From NCBI GenBank assembly GCA_904419315.1, contig CAJFQY010000002.1:62001-126000 (forward strand): 64,000 nucleotides of DNA, read 5' to 3'. How positions within the stretch are numbered: the stretch's first letter is position 1; every line of letters starts with the position of its first letter. Positions 54,131-62,143 of the stretch are shown in pieces. Position numbers and translations under genes: made by a program. The DNA is from Zongyangia gallinarum (GTDB taxonomy: Bacteria; Bacillota; Clostridia; Oscillospirales; Ruminococcaceae). The notes below the pieces were generated by a model that saw only the letters and a list, made by a program, of their open reading frames with translations, did not search any database and was not told the DNA's origin.

Positions 54131-54211
54131 TTATTTATGAGAATAGCCAGTGATAAACAACATAACAAAGCAAAAAGCTGCTGCAAATGCCCAAAACCGA
54201 TGTCGCTTCAT
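54131..54211 (-). CDS. 26-residue single-helix membrane peptide
   Basis: A very small gene: basic start MKRHRFW, one hydrophobic helix of about 15 residues, and the end ITGYSHK. An AAAGGATG site lies 8 nt before the ATG and the next gene begins 15 nt after the stop, so it sits cleanly inside the operon between feoA and the DUF6110 gene. I believe similar peptides occur beside such ATPases in other Clostridia but cannot name the family with certainty. Confidence 0.6.
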   Translation of the reverse strand: MKRHRFWAFAAAFCFVMLFITGYSHK

Positions 54212-54272
54212 TTTTTGCACATCCTTTCCTATTCTTACTCTGTCTATAGGTTTCTTTGGTAATTTTGTTCCC

Positions 54273-54485
54273 TTATACTATAATACGCTTTGCCATTTCA
54301 CTACTAATTGCAACCCTAGTGTCCTTGACCATAACAATTAAGTTACCCCCAATGGTAGAAATGACAGTCACTTTGCCCCCAACGACAAATCCCATATCCT
54401 TTAAATGGGATTTTAATTCGAAAGAGCCACCCACTTTTTTTATGATCTGCTCCTCTCCAGGAGAGACAAAACTTAACGGCAACAT
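54273..54485 (-). CDS. feoA: FeoA-family protein
   Basis: 70 residues, a single SH3-like FeoA domain (EEQIIKKVGG...HLKDMGFVVGGKVTVIS...NLIVMVKDTRVAISSEMAKRI). FeoA helps the ferrous iron transporter FeoB or acts as a DtxR-type SH3 domain; no feoB is in the window. First gene of an operon with the 26-residue peptide, DUF6110 and the P-type ATPase. Confidence 0.9.
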   Translation of the reverse strand: MLPLSFVSPGEEQIIKKVGGSFELKSHLKDMGFVVGGKVTVISTIGGNLIVMVKDTRVAISSEMAKRIIV

Positions 54486-54513
54486 TTTTCATCTCCTGTC
54501 TTATTATTAACAA

Positions 54514-54588
54514 TAGTTAGCTTTCACTGATTTTAGTTAGCTCTAGCTAATTCTAGATAATTTTACCACTATACAGATCATTTGTCAA
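54514..54588 (-). promoter_or_regulatory. Promoter and palindromic operator of the feoA-ATPase operon
   Basis: On the minus strand exact TTGACA (54588-54583), 17-bp spacer, TAAAAT (54565-54560) with a TGG extension. Just downstream is TTAGCT-CT-AGCTAA (54537-54550), and a further TAGTTAGCT half site repeats 20 bp away (54514-54522 and 54534-54542). A similar palindrome precedes the HMA gene at 60941-60956. The TTAG...CTAA ends recall DtxR-type metal regulators; no such regulator gene is in the window. Confidence 0.7.
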
Positions 54589-54677
54589 ACAACTAAAATT
54601 CATCCGACTTTTTAATTTTTTTAAGTAGTTTCTTAGAATCAGTGTCTTCTCTATAGTGTTAGATCAGTAAAATGTAG

Positions 54678-54683
54678 TATAAT
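54678..54683 (+). promoter_or_regulatory. -10 box of the phosphorelay operon
   Basis: An exact TATAAT lies 44 bp before the start codon, with no convincing -35. Confidence 0.45.
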
Positions 54684-54726
54684 AAAAAATATAAACGGAG
54701 TTTTCTGTTAAGAAAGGATCGATAGT

Positions 54727-55836
54727 ATGGGGGATAATCACCTTCCCGCAGTGGCATATAACGCTCCGGATACTATATTGGTCGTAGACGACGACGAAAT
54801 CAACCGTGGAATTTTAGAAAACATTTTCTGCTCTTCTTATCAGATAGATGAAGCTGAAAATGGAAAAATTGGTTTGGGAAAAATTTTAAAATCTCCCGAT
54901 AAATTTTGTGCTGTTTTATTGGATGTTGTTATGCCAGAAATGGATGGAATTCAGGTATTGCGGCATCTAAAAAAACTGCAAATTCCTGATTTAATTCCTA
55001 TTTTTTTAATTACAGCAGAGGCTAGTGATAATACCATAAAGGAAGCTTATCATTTGGGAGTTATGGACGTAATTAGTAAACCAGTTATCCCTTATATGAT
55101 TCAAAAAAGGGTTAATTCTATTGTGGAGCTTTTTCAAGCGCGAAAGCGTCTAGGAAATGTAGTGGAAAAACAACAATCAGAATTATTACGTCAGGCGCAA
55201 CAGATCATTCAACTTCACATGGGAATGATTGAGTCTCTCTCAACTGCTATTGAATTCCGCAGCGGTGAATCTGGTACTCATGTTCGGCGTATCCATGACA
55301 TTACCAAATATATGCTCACCCATACTGTATTGGGCAAAGATCTTGGGATGGAAATTATTGATCATATAGCCTTAGCATCTATTATGCATGATGTTGGGAA
55401 AATAGCTATTCCTGATGCCATCCTAAATAAACCCGGAAAACTGACGGCAGAAGAATTTGAAATTATGAAAACTCATACCCTCCAAGGTGCCCATCTGCTG
55501 GAAAAAATCCCACAAATGCAGGCACTGCCAGCTTATGAATATGCCTATGATATCGCTAGACATCATCATGAACGCTGGGATGGACGTGGTTATCCTGATG
55601 GACTTAAAGGAAATGAAATTTCTATTTGGTCACAAATTGTAGCACTGGCCGATGTTTATGATGCACTGGTAAGCAAACGCGTATATAAAAATGCTTTCTG
55701 TCCACAGAAGGCGCTAGACATGATCCGATATGGAAAGTGTGGCGTGTTTAATCCGGATTTATTAGAGTGTTTTTTCTCTGTGGAAAAGAATATTAGGGAA
55801 CTATATTACGCGTATAGTGCGGAGGAGGTTGTTTAA
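54727..55836 (+). CDS. Response regulator with HD-GYP output domain
   Basis: 369 residues. Receiver domain (about 15-130) with Asp66 (LLDVVMPEMDG), a short helix, then an HD-GYP domain: HVRRIH, IMHDVGK (His221, Asp222), KPGKLTAEEFEIMKTH, HHHERWDGRGYPDGL (GYP 288-290) and ADVYDAL. HD-GYP domains hydrolyse cyclic di-GMP or related dinucleotides. The gene heads a three-gene phosphorelay operon; the next gene starts 1 nt after its stop. Confidence 0.93.
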   Translation: MGDNHLPAVAYNAPDTILVVDDDEINRGILENIFCSSYQIDEAENGKIGLGKILKSPDKFCAVLLDVVMPEMDGIQVLRHLKKLQIPDLIPIFLITAEASDNTIKEAYHLGVMDVISKPVIPYMIQKRVNSIVELFQARKRLGNVVEKQQSELLRQAQQIIQLHMGMIESLSTAIEFRSGESGTHVRRIHDITKYMLTHTVLGKDLGMEIIDHIALASIMHDVGKIAIPDAILNKPGKLTAEEFEIMKTHTLQGAHLLEKIPQMQALPAYEYAYDIARHHHERWDGRGYPDGLKGNEISIWSQIVALADVYDALVSKRVYKNAFCPQKALDMIRYGKCGVFNPDLLECFFSVEKNIRELYYAYSAEEVV

Positions 55837-55837
55837 T

Positions 55838-56197
55838 TTGGACGTCCGACTTATCGAGTCTCTAACTGACGCTGGTATTGATGTAAACAGTGCTATAGAG
55901 CGCTTTATGGGGAACGAATCTTTATTTGAGCGCTTTTTAAAAAAGTTTCTAGAAGATTCTAATTATCATGATTTGCTTGCTGCCATATCTTCAGGTGATA
56001 GCGAAGGGGCCCTTAAGTCATCCCATACGCTTAAAGGCATATGTGGAAATCTTTCAATGAACCATTTGTTTGACCTTTTAACAAGACAAGTGTCTCTTTT
56101 CAGAGAACAACGTTGGAAAGAGGCTACCGAAATGATGTCAGACATTACCGAAAGTTATATAAACATCACCCAGGCAATTCGGAGGAACTTTTCATGA
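55838..56197 (+). CDS. Histidine phosphotransfer (HPt) protein
   Basis: 119 residues, an all-helical HPt domain with His63 in SSHTLKGICGNLS. It would carry phosphate between the hybrid kinase receiver and the HD-GYP regulator. TTG 55838 is chosen because GGAGGAGG ends 9 nt before it; the GTG at 55817 lies upstream of that site. The stop overlaps the next ATG (ATGA). Confidence 0.88.
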   Translation: MDVRLIESLTDAGIDVNSAIERFMGNESLFERFLKKFLEDSNYHDLLAAISSGDSEGALKSSHTLKGICGNLSMNHLFDLLTRQVSLFREQRWKEATEMMSDITESYINITQAIRRNFS

Positions 56198-58725
56198 GGA
56201 AAACAAGAAAAAAATGGAAAGATATGCTTCGACATGGGAGGATCAATATTTTTGCGTTTTTAGTTCTTGTAATTTTGGCCAGTAGCGGTCTTTTATTATT
56301 GCGAACAAAATTGCTCCAAAATGCGCAAAGTCTAGGAATGTCTCTCTCCCGAAACTATGCAGCGGAGGAGAGTAATAACCTCACGGTCTATAAAACTCTT
56401 CTTTCTTTTGGCACGCAATCTATGGAAACACGAATAAAAGATGGGCTGTCACAAGAAGAACTGTCGGAATGGATACAGATGTATTTTCAACGTCTGCAGG
56501 CGGTACTGGGAGTAGAAAGCGTAGATCCCTATGCGGTTATCAACGGAAAAATTATTGCCGCCAATCCCTGGGAAGATGATGATACTTACAATATTTATGA
56601 GACCCAATGGTATCAACGTGCAATCGCTGCAGAAGGTGAAGTTATCTTTACCGATGTCTATACTGATGCCATCTATAACAAGCCTGTCATTACTATAGCG
56701 CAAAAATGCGCCAATATTAATGGCTTGCTAGCTTTTGACATCTTTCCTGAAAGTTTACAATTTCAAGTTAGCCTAGAGGAATTGCCAGAAGGAAGCTCCT
56801 TTTTTCTGTGTGATGCTTCTGGTACACTTATCTATAACCAAACAGATCTGATACAACCAGATCATAAGCTGCAATCATATATAAGCGGGGTAATTGAAAA
56901 GATTAATGCTGGAGAACTTTATCGCTATGATACCAGCGTTGTTGATTTAGAGGGAAATCGACGTGCGGTTTATTATACTGCAATGGATAATGGTTGGATA
57001 TCCATGATCACCATCCCATACTCCAGTATCTTAGGGGACTTGTATCAGATTACAGTCGTCTTTTCTATTCTCTTTGGACTTTTCTTCGTGGCGGTCATAT
57101 GGCTTTCCTGGCGGGATGTGAAACTAAATAAGCGCATTGACCGCACAAATGAAACCGTTCGCGTATTAGGAAATTCTTACTATGCTTTATATCGTGTCAA
57201 TGTAAAAGATGACACATACGAGATGATTAAAGGCTCCAAATATATTCGAAGTAGAATTCAAAAAACAGGAAAGTATGAAATTTTACTCAATGTCATGGGA
57301 GAAATAATTGAACCAGATGCCTATCATGAATATATGGAAAGCTTTTCCTTGCAAAATATGCAGAAGTTACTGTCTAAAAGAATTCGAAACTTTGGCGGGG
57401 ATTTCCAGCGAAAATTTGGTGATGAATACCGTTGGGTCAATGTACGTGTATTGTTTGATGAATCTCTGGAGCCACAGGAAGCGGTGCTTTGCTTCCGTGA
57501 AGTTGAAGAAGAAAAAAATAGGCAGCTTCAAGAAAGAAAGTTATTACAAAATGCACTGGAAAATGCAAGACAAAGCGAAAAGGCCAAGCAGGCATTTTTC
57601 AGTAATATGTCTCATGATATGCGCACCCCTCTTAATGCAATCATTGGTTTGTCCGATCTTATCTCTCAATACTCAAAGGATCCCCAGAAGGTTTCAGAAT
57701 ATATCGAGAAGATCAACTTTTCCAGTAATCAGCTCTTAAACCTCATTAATGATATTCTGGATATGTCTCGCTTTGAACAAGGAAAAGTGATTTTGGACAA
57801 TCAACAGTTTGATTTAAAAAAATGCATAGAAGACTCTATGGCAGCTTTCCGCTTACAGGCTGATAAGGAAAAGAAAAATTTTATGGTCTCTTTTCAGATC
57901 GACGATAGCTATGTACTAGGAGATTCGCTGCGCATGAGTCAAATCTTGAACAATCTTGTTTCTAATGCATTGAAGTTCACTGATGAAGGCGATTCCATAT
58001 CGGTCGAGATAAAACAGCTTGGGCGGGATAAACAGGCCAAATATAAAATTGTGGTCAAGGATTCTGGATTAGGCATGTCAAAAGACTTTCTCCCACGTCT
58101 CTTTGAACCTTATGCCCGGGAAACACGTTTTAGCGGCAAAGAAATTTCCGGTACAGGGCTTGGCATGCCAATTGTTAAAAATCTAGTTACCCAGATGAGT
58201 GGGCAAATCCAGGTAGAAAGCGAGTTGGGAAAAGGAAGTACTTTTACTGTTGTCCTCCCCTTTCTTGTTGTAAATGCAAATGAGTTAATAGAGAATGAGT
58301 CAAAAGTTTCCACCTCCAGAGAAATCTCCCTGGAGGGCAGAAATATTCTTTTGGCTGAAGATAACCTTATTAACATGGAAATTGCAACTGAAATGCTCAC
58401 CATGTATGGAATCAAGGTTACTCAGGCATGGAATGGTATTGAAGCAGTCGACTTATTTCAATCATCTCCGCTTTTTACCTATGATGCAATATTAATGGAC
58501 ATGCAAATGCCTCAAATGGACGGATGTGAAGCGGCAAAAAAAATTCGTTCTCTGTCTCGGCCTGACGCTACAACAGTTCCAATCGTTGCCGTTACAGCCA
58601 ATGCTTTTACAGAGGATATTGCGCAAACGACATCTGCTGGTATGAACGCTCATATATCCAAGCCCATTGATTTTCTTTTGCTCTGCCAAACTCTTTCAAA
58701 GCTAATGATGCAATCTGACCGATAA
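56194..58725 (+). CDS. Hybrid sensor histidine kinase with receiver domain
   Basis: 843 residues. Membrane helix near 17-37, an extracytoplasmic Cache-like sensor (about 40-285), a second helix near 290-310, a PAS-like region (about 320-440), HisKA with His474 (MSHDMRTPLNA), HATPase with NLVSNALKFT and GTGLGMPIV, and a C-terminal receiver with Asp769 (MDMQMPQMDG). The Cache sensor suggests a small-molecule or nutrient signal. With the preceding HPt and HD-GYP regulator it forms a complete His-Asp-His-Asp relay. GGAGGAA precedes ATG 56194. Confidence 0.94.
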   Translation: MRKTRKKWKDMLRHGRINIFAFLVLVILASSGLLLLRTKLLQNAQSLGMSLSRNYAAEESNNLTVYKTLLSFGTQSMETRIKDGLSQEELSEWIQMYFQRLQAVLGVESVDPYAVINGKIIAANPWEDDDTYNIYETQWYQRAIAAEGEVIFTDVYTDAIYNKPVITIAQKCANINGLLAFDIFPESLQFQVSLEELPEGSSFFLCDASGTLIYNQTDLIQPDHKLQSYISGVIEKINAGELYRYDTSVVDLEGNRRAVYYTAMDNGWISMITIPYSSILGDLYQITVVFSILFGLFFVAVIWLSWRDVKLNKRIDRTNETVRVLGNSYYALYRVNVKDDTYEMIKGSKYIRSRIQKTGKYEILLNVMGEIIEPDAYHEYMESFSLQNMQKLLSKRIRNFGGDFQRKFGDEYRWVNVRVLFDESLEPQEAVLCFREVEEEKNRQLQERKLLQNALENARQSEKAKQAFFSNMSHDMRTPLNAIIGLSDLISQYSKDPQKVSEYIEKINFSSNQLLNLINDILDMSRFEQGKVILDNQQFDLKKCIEDSMAAFRLQADKEKKNFMVSFQIDDSYVLGDSLRMSQILNNLVSNALKFTDEGDSISVEIKQLGRDKQAKYKIVVKDSGLGMSKDFLPRLFEPYARETRFSGKEISGTGLGMPIVKNLVTQMSGQIQVESELGKGSTFTVVLPFLVVNANELIENESKVSTSREISLEGRNILLAEDNLINMEIATEMLTMYGIKVTQAWNGIEAVDLFQSSPLFTYDAILMDMQMPQMDGCEAAKKIRSLSRPDATTVPIVAVTANAFTEDIAQTTSAGMNAHISKPIDFLLLCQTLSKLMMQSDR

Positions 58726-58760
58726 TAAAAGGCCATCGCTCTAACGATGGCCTTTTATTA
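58723..58760. terminator. Bidirectional terminator after the hybrid kinase
   Basis: Perfect 16-nt arms (58723-58738 and 58745-58760) around CTCTAA with A/T-rich ends on both sides; serves the kinase gene and the opposite-strand metal operon. Confidence 0.88.
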
Positions 58761-58781
58761 TGAATGTTGCCTTTATCAAAA

Positions 58782-58949
58782 TTAAAAAATTAGTCGAATA
58801 GTAAAAATGATCAACAGCACTGCGCCTATACCGGTTGCAGTTCCATAAATCTTTCTCGATTCTCGATCCCCTTTTTCCTTTAAGAAGTAATAAATTCCAC
58901 TGACTAAAATTAATGCGCCGATCAGTATTGCAATCACATTAATTAACAT
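58782..58949 (-). CDS. 55-residue two-helix membrane protein coupled to the ATPase gene
   Basis: A small gene not recognised as any family. Helix 1 at about 3-22, a charged cytoplasmic or extracytoplasmic loop KEKGDRESRK (24-33), helix 2 at about 37-55. A GGAGG site lies 7 nt before the ATG, and the start overlaps the last 11 bases of the P-type ATPase gene, so translation is coupled. By analogy with small subunits such as KdpF it may stabilise or regulate the ATPase; this is inference. Confidence 0.7.
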   Translation of the reverse strand: MLINVIAILIGALILVSGIYYFLKEKGDRESRKIYGTATGIGAVLLIIFTIRLIF

Positions 58950-60816
58950 TTCTTTTCCTCCATTTCAACAATATTGCAGAATTTATAATGACCAGTACAG
59001 ATCCAGCATTATGTACAAGGGCGCCTACAACAGGATTTAAAATCCCAGTAATTGCTAGAATAATTGCTAAAAAGTTTAGAACCATAGAAAAGGTTAGATT
59101 ACATTTAATTGTGGTCATCATTCGACGTGATAAGGCCAATAAATGCGGTATTTCTTTAACTTCATCGTCGACCAAAGCAATGTCCGCTGCATCTACGGCG
59201 ATATCACTTCCCACACCGCCCATGGCAATTCCCACATCTGCTTTTTTCAGAGCAGGTGCGTCATTGATCCCATCCCCAATCATACAAATGGATTCTTTTT
59301 TCTTCTGATAAGTATCAATCCAGGTAAGTTTGTCTTCTGGCAGACAGTTGGCATGAACCTCACGGATTTGCAGCTTTTGTGAAATGGCCTGTGCCGCTTG
59401 ATCATTATCCCCTGTCAGTAATACAGGTTGAACGCCTAGAGAATCTATGTTCTGAATCATCCCTGCGCTTTCTGGACGAAGCGCATCAGATAGAGCTAAA
59501 AACCCCGCGAGCTTTCTTTGAATGGCTACGAAAATAATCGTACACCCCTGAGACCGATAAGAGTCTGTCTCCTTCATCAGCACTTCATTTAATAGCACAT
59601 CAGATTCGTTCAATAATTCTCGATTTCCTGCTATAATCTCTTCTCCGCAGACAAAGGCCAAGACGCCACGGCCAGGCAGCATTTGAAACTGTTCACTTTG
59701 CAAAAGAAGCTCCTGTTTATCCTTCTGATAACAGCGAACAATTGCCTTCCCCAAGGGATGTTCTGAGCGCTGTTCCGCAGCAGCAGTCAAAGCATATAGT
59801 TTTTCTTCGGGATATTCGTTCATATAGCTTTTTACTTTGACTACTTCAGGTATTCCATAAGTAAGTGTCCCTGTTTTATCAAAAGCAATCATTGAAACAG
59901 TAGATAAACGCTCTAATGCATCTCCCTCTCTTATGAGGAACCCATGTTTTGTAGCATTTCCAATTGCTGCCATAATGGCAGTAGGCGTGGCCAGAACAAG
60001 CGCGCAAGGGCAAAAAACGACCAAAATGGTAACTGCGCGAATAATTTCTTCAGTGATCAGCCAGGTCAACGCTGCTGCTGTCAAAGCAATGACCACGATC
60101 CAGGTAGCCCAACGATCAGCAATACCAACAATTTTTGCCTTTCCTGCATCCGCTGATTGTACCAGTCGAATCATACGCTGGATTGAACTGTCTTCTCCAA
60201 CTTTTGTAGCCTTCATATCAAAGGAGCCAAACTGATTGACAGTGCCGCTTGATACATCATCACCAGCCGCTTTATCCACAGGGAGTGATTCTCCTGTCAT
60301 GACGGCCTGGTTAATTGACGTCTGTCCTGAGAGGATAACTCCGTCGACTGGGACAGTTTCTCCAGGTAGAACCCGGAGAATATCGCCTACCTTCACCTGC
60401 TGTGCGGGCACTATCCTTTCATTCTTCCCATTCATAATCCGCGCTGTCTGAGGAGTAAGATGTACTAATTTTTCAATTCCAGCCCTCGCCTTTGCAACTG
60501 TGAGGTCCTCTAAAAGCGCACCGAGTTGCATAATAAAAGCCACTTCACCGGCGGCAAAATCTTCTCCAATAATGACAGAGGCGATAAGTGCAATAGATAC
60601 TAAAACATCCGCTTTAATGTCAAATGCAGTAATCAGCCCAATAATTGCCTCTAAAATGATAGGAATTCCACAGAAAATAATGGCAATCCATGCTGCATCA
60701 AAAGGAAGTGGAATAAAATCAAAAATACTAACAAGTAGTGCAAATCCGGAAACAACCAAGCAAACTATATCTTTTTTTATTCCTCCCCATTCTAATAAAG
60801 CTTCTAATTTTCTCAT
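58939..60816 (-). CDS. Heavy-metal P-type ATPase with CPC motif
   Basis: 625 residues. No N-terminal metal-binding domain. Actuator MTGES near 193, metal-site CPC (Cys269, Cys271, FCPCALVLATP), phosphorylation Asp313 (DKTGTLT), SEHPLGKA and GDGINDAPAL. The last helices read LVHNAGSVLVIINS rather than the classic copper or zinc motifs, so the ion is uncertain. ATG 60816 follows AAAAGGAGG. CsoR-like boxes in its promoter favour copper control. The HMA protein gene lies divergently and may supply the missing metal-binding domain. Confidence 0.92.
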   Translation of the reverse strand: MRKLEALLEWGGIKKDIVCLVVSGFALLVSIFDFIPLPFDAAWIAIIFCGIPIILEAIIGLITAFDIKADVLVSIALIASVIIGEDFAAGEVAFIMQLGALLEDLTVAKARAGIEKLVHLTPQTARIMNGKNERIVPAQQVKVGDILRVLPGETVPVDGVILSGQTSINQAVMTGESLPVDKAAGDDVSSGTVNQFGSFDMKATKVGEDSSIQRMIRLVQSADAGKAKIVGIADRWATWIVVIALTAAALTWLITEEIIRAVTILVVFCPCALVLATPTAIMAAIGNATKHGFLIREGDALERLSTVSMIAFDKTGTLTYGIPEVVKVKSYMNEYPEEKLYALTAAAEQRSEHPLGKAIVRCYQKDKQELLLQSEQFQMLPGRGVLAFVCGEEIIAGNRELLNESDVLLNEVLMKETDSYRSQGCTIIFVAIQRKLAGFLALSDALRPESAGMIQNIDSLGVQPVLLTGDNDQAAQAISQKLQIREVHANCLPEDKLTWIDTYQKKKESICMIGDGINDAPALKKADVGIAMGGVGSDIAVDAADIALVDDEVKEIPHLLALSRRMMTTIKCNLTFSMVLNFLAIILAITGILNPVVGALVHNAGSVLVIINSAILLKWRKRNVN

Positions 60817-60833
60817 AACGCGCCTCCTTTTAT

Positions 60834-60882
60834 ACCTATAGGGGTACATGTATATTATATCAACCCCTATAGGTATTGTCAA
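60834..60882 (-). promoter_or_regulatory. ATPase promoter with paired CsoR-like operators
   Basis: On the minus strand exact TTGACA (60882-60877), 17-bp spacer and exact TATAAT (60859-60854). The spacer contains ACCTATAGGGGT as read on the minus strand (60874-60863), and an inverted copy lies at 60845-60834 between the expected transcription start and the ribosome binding site. The two 12-bp boxes are perfect inverted repeats 17 bp apart. GGGG/TATAG boxes of this kind are typical of copper-sensing CsoR repressors. Confidence 0.75.
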
Positions 60883-60908
60883 TGATATACACGTGTTATA
60901 ATTTTATG

Positions 60909-60956
60909 TTGACGCTTATAAAAGAATATGATACAGTTATGTTAGCTAAAGCTAAC
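60909..60956 (+). promoter_or_regulatory. Promoter and palindromic operator of the HMA gene
   Basis: TTGACG (60909-60914), 17-bp spacer, TACAGT (60932-60937), then the perfect palindrome GTTAGCT-AA-AGCTAAC (60941-60956), which shares its TTAGCT-N2-AGCTAA core with the feoA operator at 54537-54550. Confidence 0.65.
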
Positions 60957-60978
60957 TTTAAAAGGAGGTAAAGATTTT

Positions 60979-61236
60979 ATGATTAAATATACTGTAACCG
61001 TGGAAGGAATGCAGTGTGGCATGTGTGAAGCTCATGTCAATGATGCTGTAAGGAAGGCTTTTCCTGTAAAAAGGGTGAATTCATCCCATAGCAAAAACCA
61101 GACCGTTATTATTGTCGATCAAGCCATAGATGAACAAGTTTTAAAGAAAACTATCTCTGATTCTGGATATGCTGTATCTTCTATTGCAAGTGAGCCTTAT
61201 GAAAAGAAGGGATTTCCTTTTTTTAAAAAGGGATAA
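60979..61236 (+). CDS. HMA heavy-metal-binding protein (chaperone-like)
   Basis: 85 residues. A single HMA fold with the metal-binding GMQCGMC (Cys13, Cys16), then VNDAVRKAFPVKRVNSSHSKNQTVII and a basic tail ending PFFKKG. CopZ-like, but the gene is divergent from the ATPase and under a different operator. AAAGGAGG precedes the ATG. It may pass metal to either nearby ATPase, neither of which has its own CxxC domain. Confidence 0.88.
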   Translation: MIKYTVTVEGMQCGMCEAHVNDAVRKAFPVKRVNSSHSKNQTVIIVDQAIDEQVLKKTISDSGYAVSSIASEPYEKKGFPFFKKG

Positions 61237-61261
61237 GTCTTACAATTTAACCTTAAATCTC

Positions 61262-61293
61262 AAAAGGGAAGCTCCTAAGAGCTCCCCTTTTTT
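61262..61293 (+). terminator. Terminator of the HMA gene
   Basis: AAAAGGG-A-AGCTC (61262-61274) pairs with GAGCT-C-CCC and a T6 run (61279-61293) around CTAA. Confidence 0.85.
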
Positions 61294-61297
61294 CATG

Positions 61298-62026
61298 CTA
61301 GCTTTCTGATAATAGCTCCTCTGCCCTATTCACCGTCATCACATTGCAATCGATCATGCGGATGAGCACCTGACGCATACGTTGTTTAGCCAGCTCTGGA
61401 TTGGTATCAAGAGAATAAGAGCTAGGCGCATTAGGCAAACCTGCTAACATAACTGCTTCATAATCGCTAAGATCTGACGGATTCTTTCCGTAATATCCCT
61501 GAGCCGCTTCATATATTCCCTCATATCCACTGCCAAAATAAATAGTGTTCACATATAGCTCAAAGATTTCTTCTTTCGTATATTTTGATTCCATATCTAA
61601 GGCTGCAAAAACTTCTGCAAACTTGCGCTCTAATTTTTTCTCCTGTGTAAAGTATAGGTTCTTCATTAGCTGTTGGGTAATTGTACTTCCGCCTTCAGCC
61701 GGAGACATGGTGCGAATATCGTTGACCAACGCCCGCCCAATCGCAATAACGTCAATCCCGTTATGCGATAGAAAACGATGATCTTCTACGGAAATAACGG
61801 CATCTTTATAGATCTGTGGGAGTTCCTCATAGGTAGTAAAGCCCTCCCTGCTGCGTATGGATTCAACCTTTTCCGTTATCGGTACTTGATCGATTGCATC
61901 GCGGTACATACAATATCCTTTAATACCAAATACAGCACAGACAACAAAAACTAAGCAGAAAGCGATTGCCACAAGTCCAAATAAAATCTTGAAGATTCGG
62001 CGAAGAATTCTTTTGATTTTGAGCAT
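61298..62026 (-). CDS. GT51 transglycosylase domain protein (monofunctional)
   Basis: 242 residues. A membrane anchor at about 13-36, then a glycosyltransferase 51 domain: SVEDHRFLSHNGID (catalytic Glu81), GGSTITQQLMKNLYF, a second Glu region RKFAEVFAALDME and NTIYFGSGYEG. It lacks a penicillin-binding transpeptidase domain, so it only polymerises lipid II into glycan chains at the membrane. AAAGGGG directly abuts the ATG, so the exact start is uncertain. Confidence 0.9.
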   Translation of the reverse strand: MLKIKRILRRIFKILFGLVAIAFCLVFVVCAVFGIKGYCMYRDAIDQVPITEKVESIRSREGFTTYEELPQIYKDAVISVEDHRFLSHNGIDVIAIGRALVNDIRTMSPAEGGSTITQQLMKNLYFTQEKKLERKFAEVFAALDMESKYTKEEIFELYVNTIYFGSGYEGIYEAAQGYYGKNPSDLSDYEAVMLAGLPNAPSSYSLDTNPELAKQRMRQVLIRMIDCNVMTVNRAEELLSES

Positions 62027-62143
62027 CCCCTTTCTGTTTCTTTGGCGTTTTTCTTCCCTGCTCTCATTATATCACAGCATAAAAACGAGATTAGAAGCAC
62101 ACTTTGTCATTTCTGTGAAATCTTTTGAACGTTTCCTTTAATT

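Noticed and set aside
54185..54260. Classical Fur box before feoA
   Set aside because: No GATAATGATAATCATTATC-like sequence is present; the palindrome seen is of another type.
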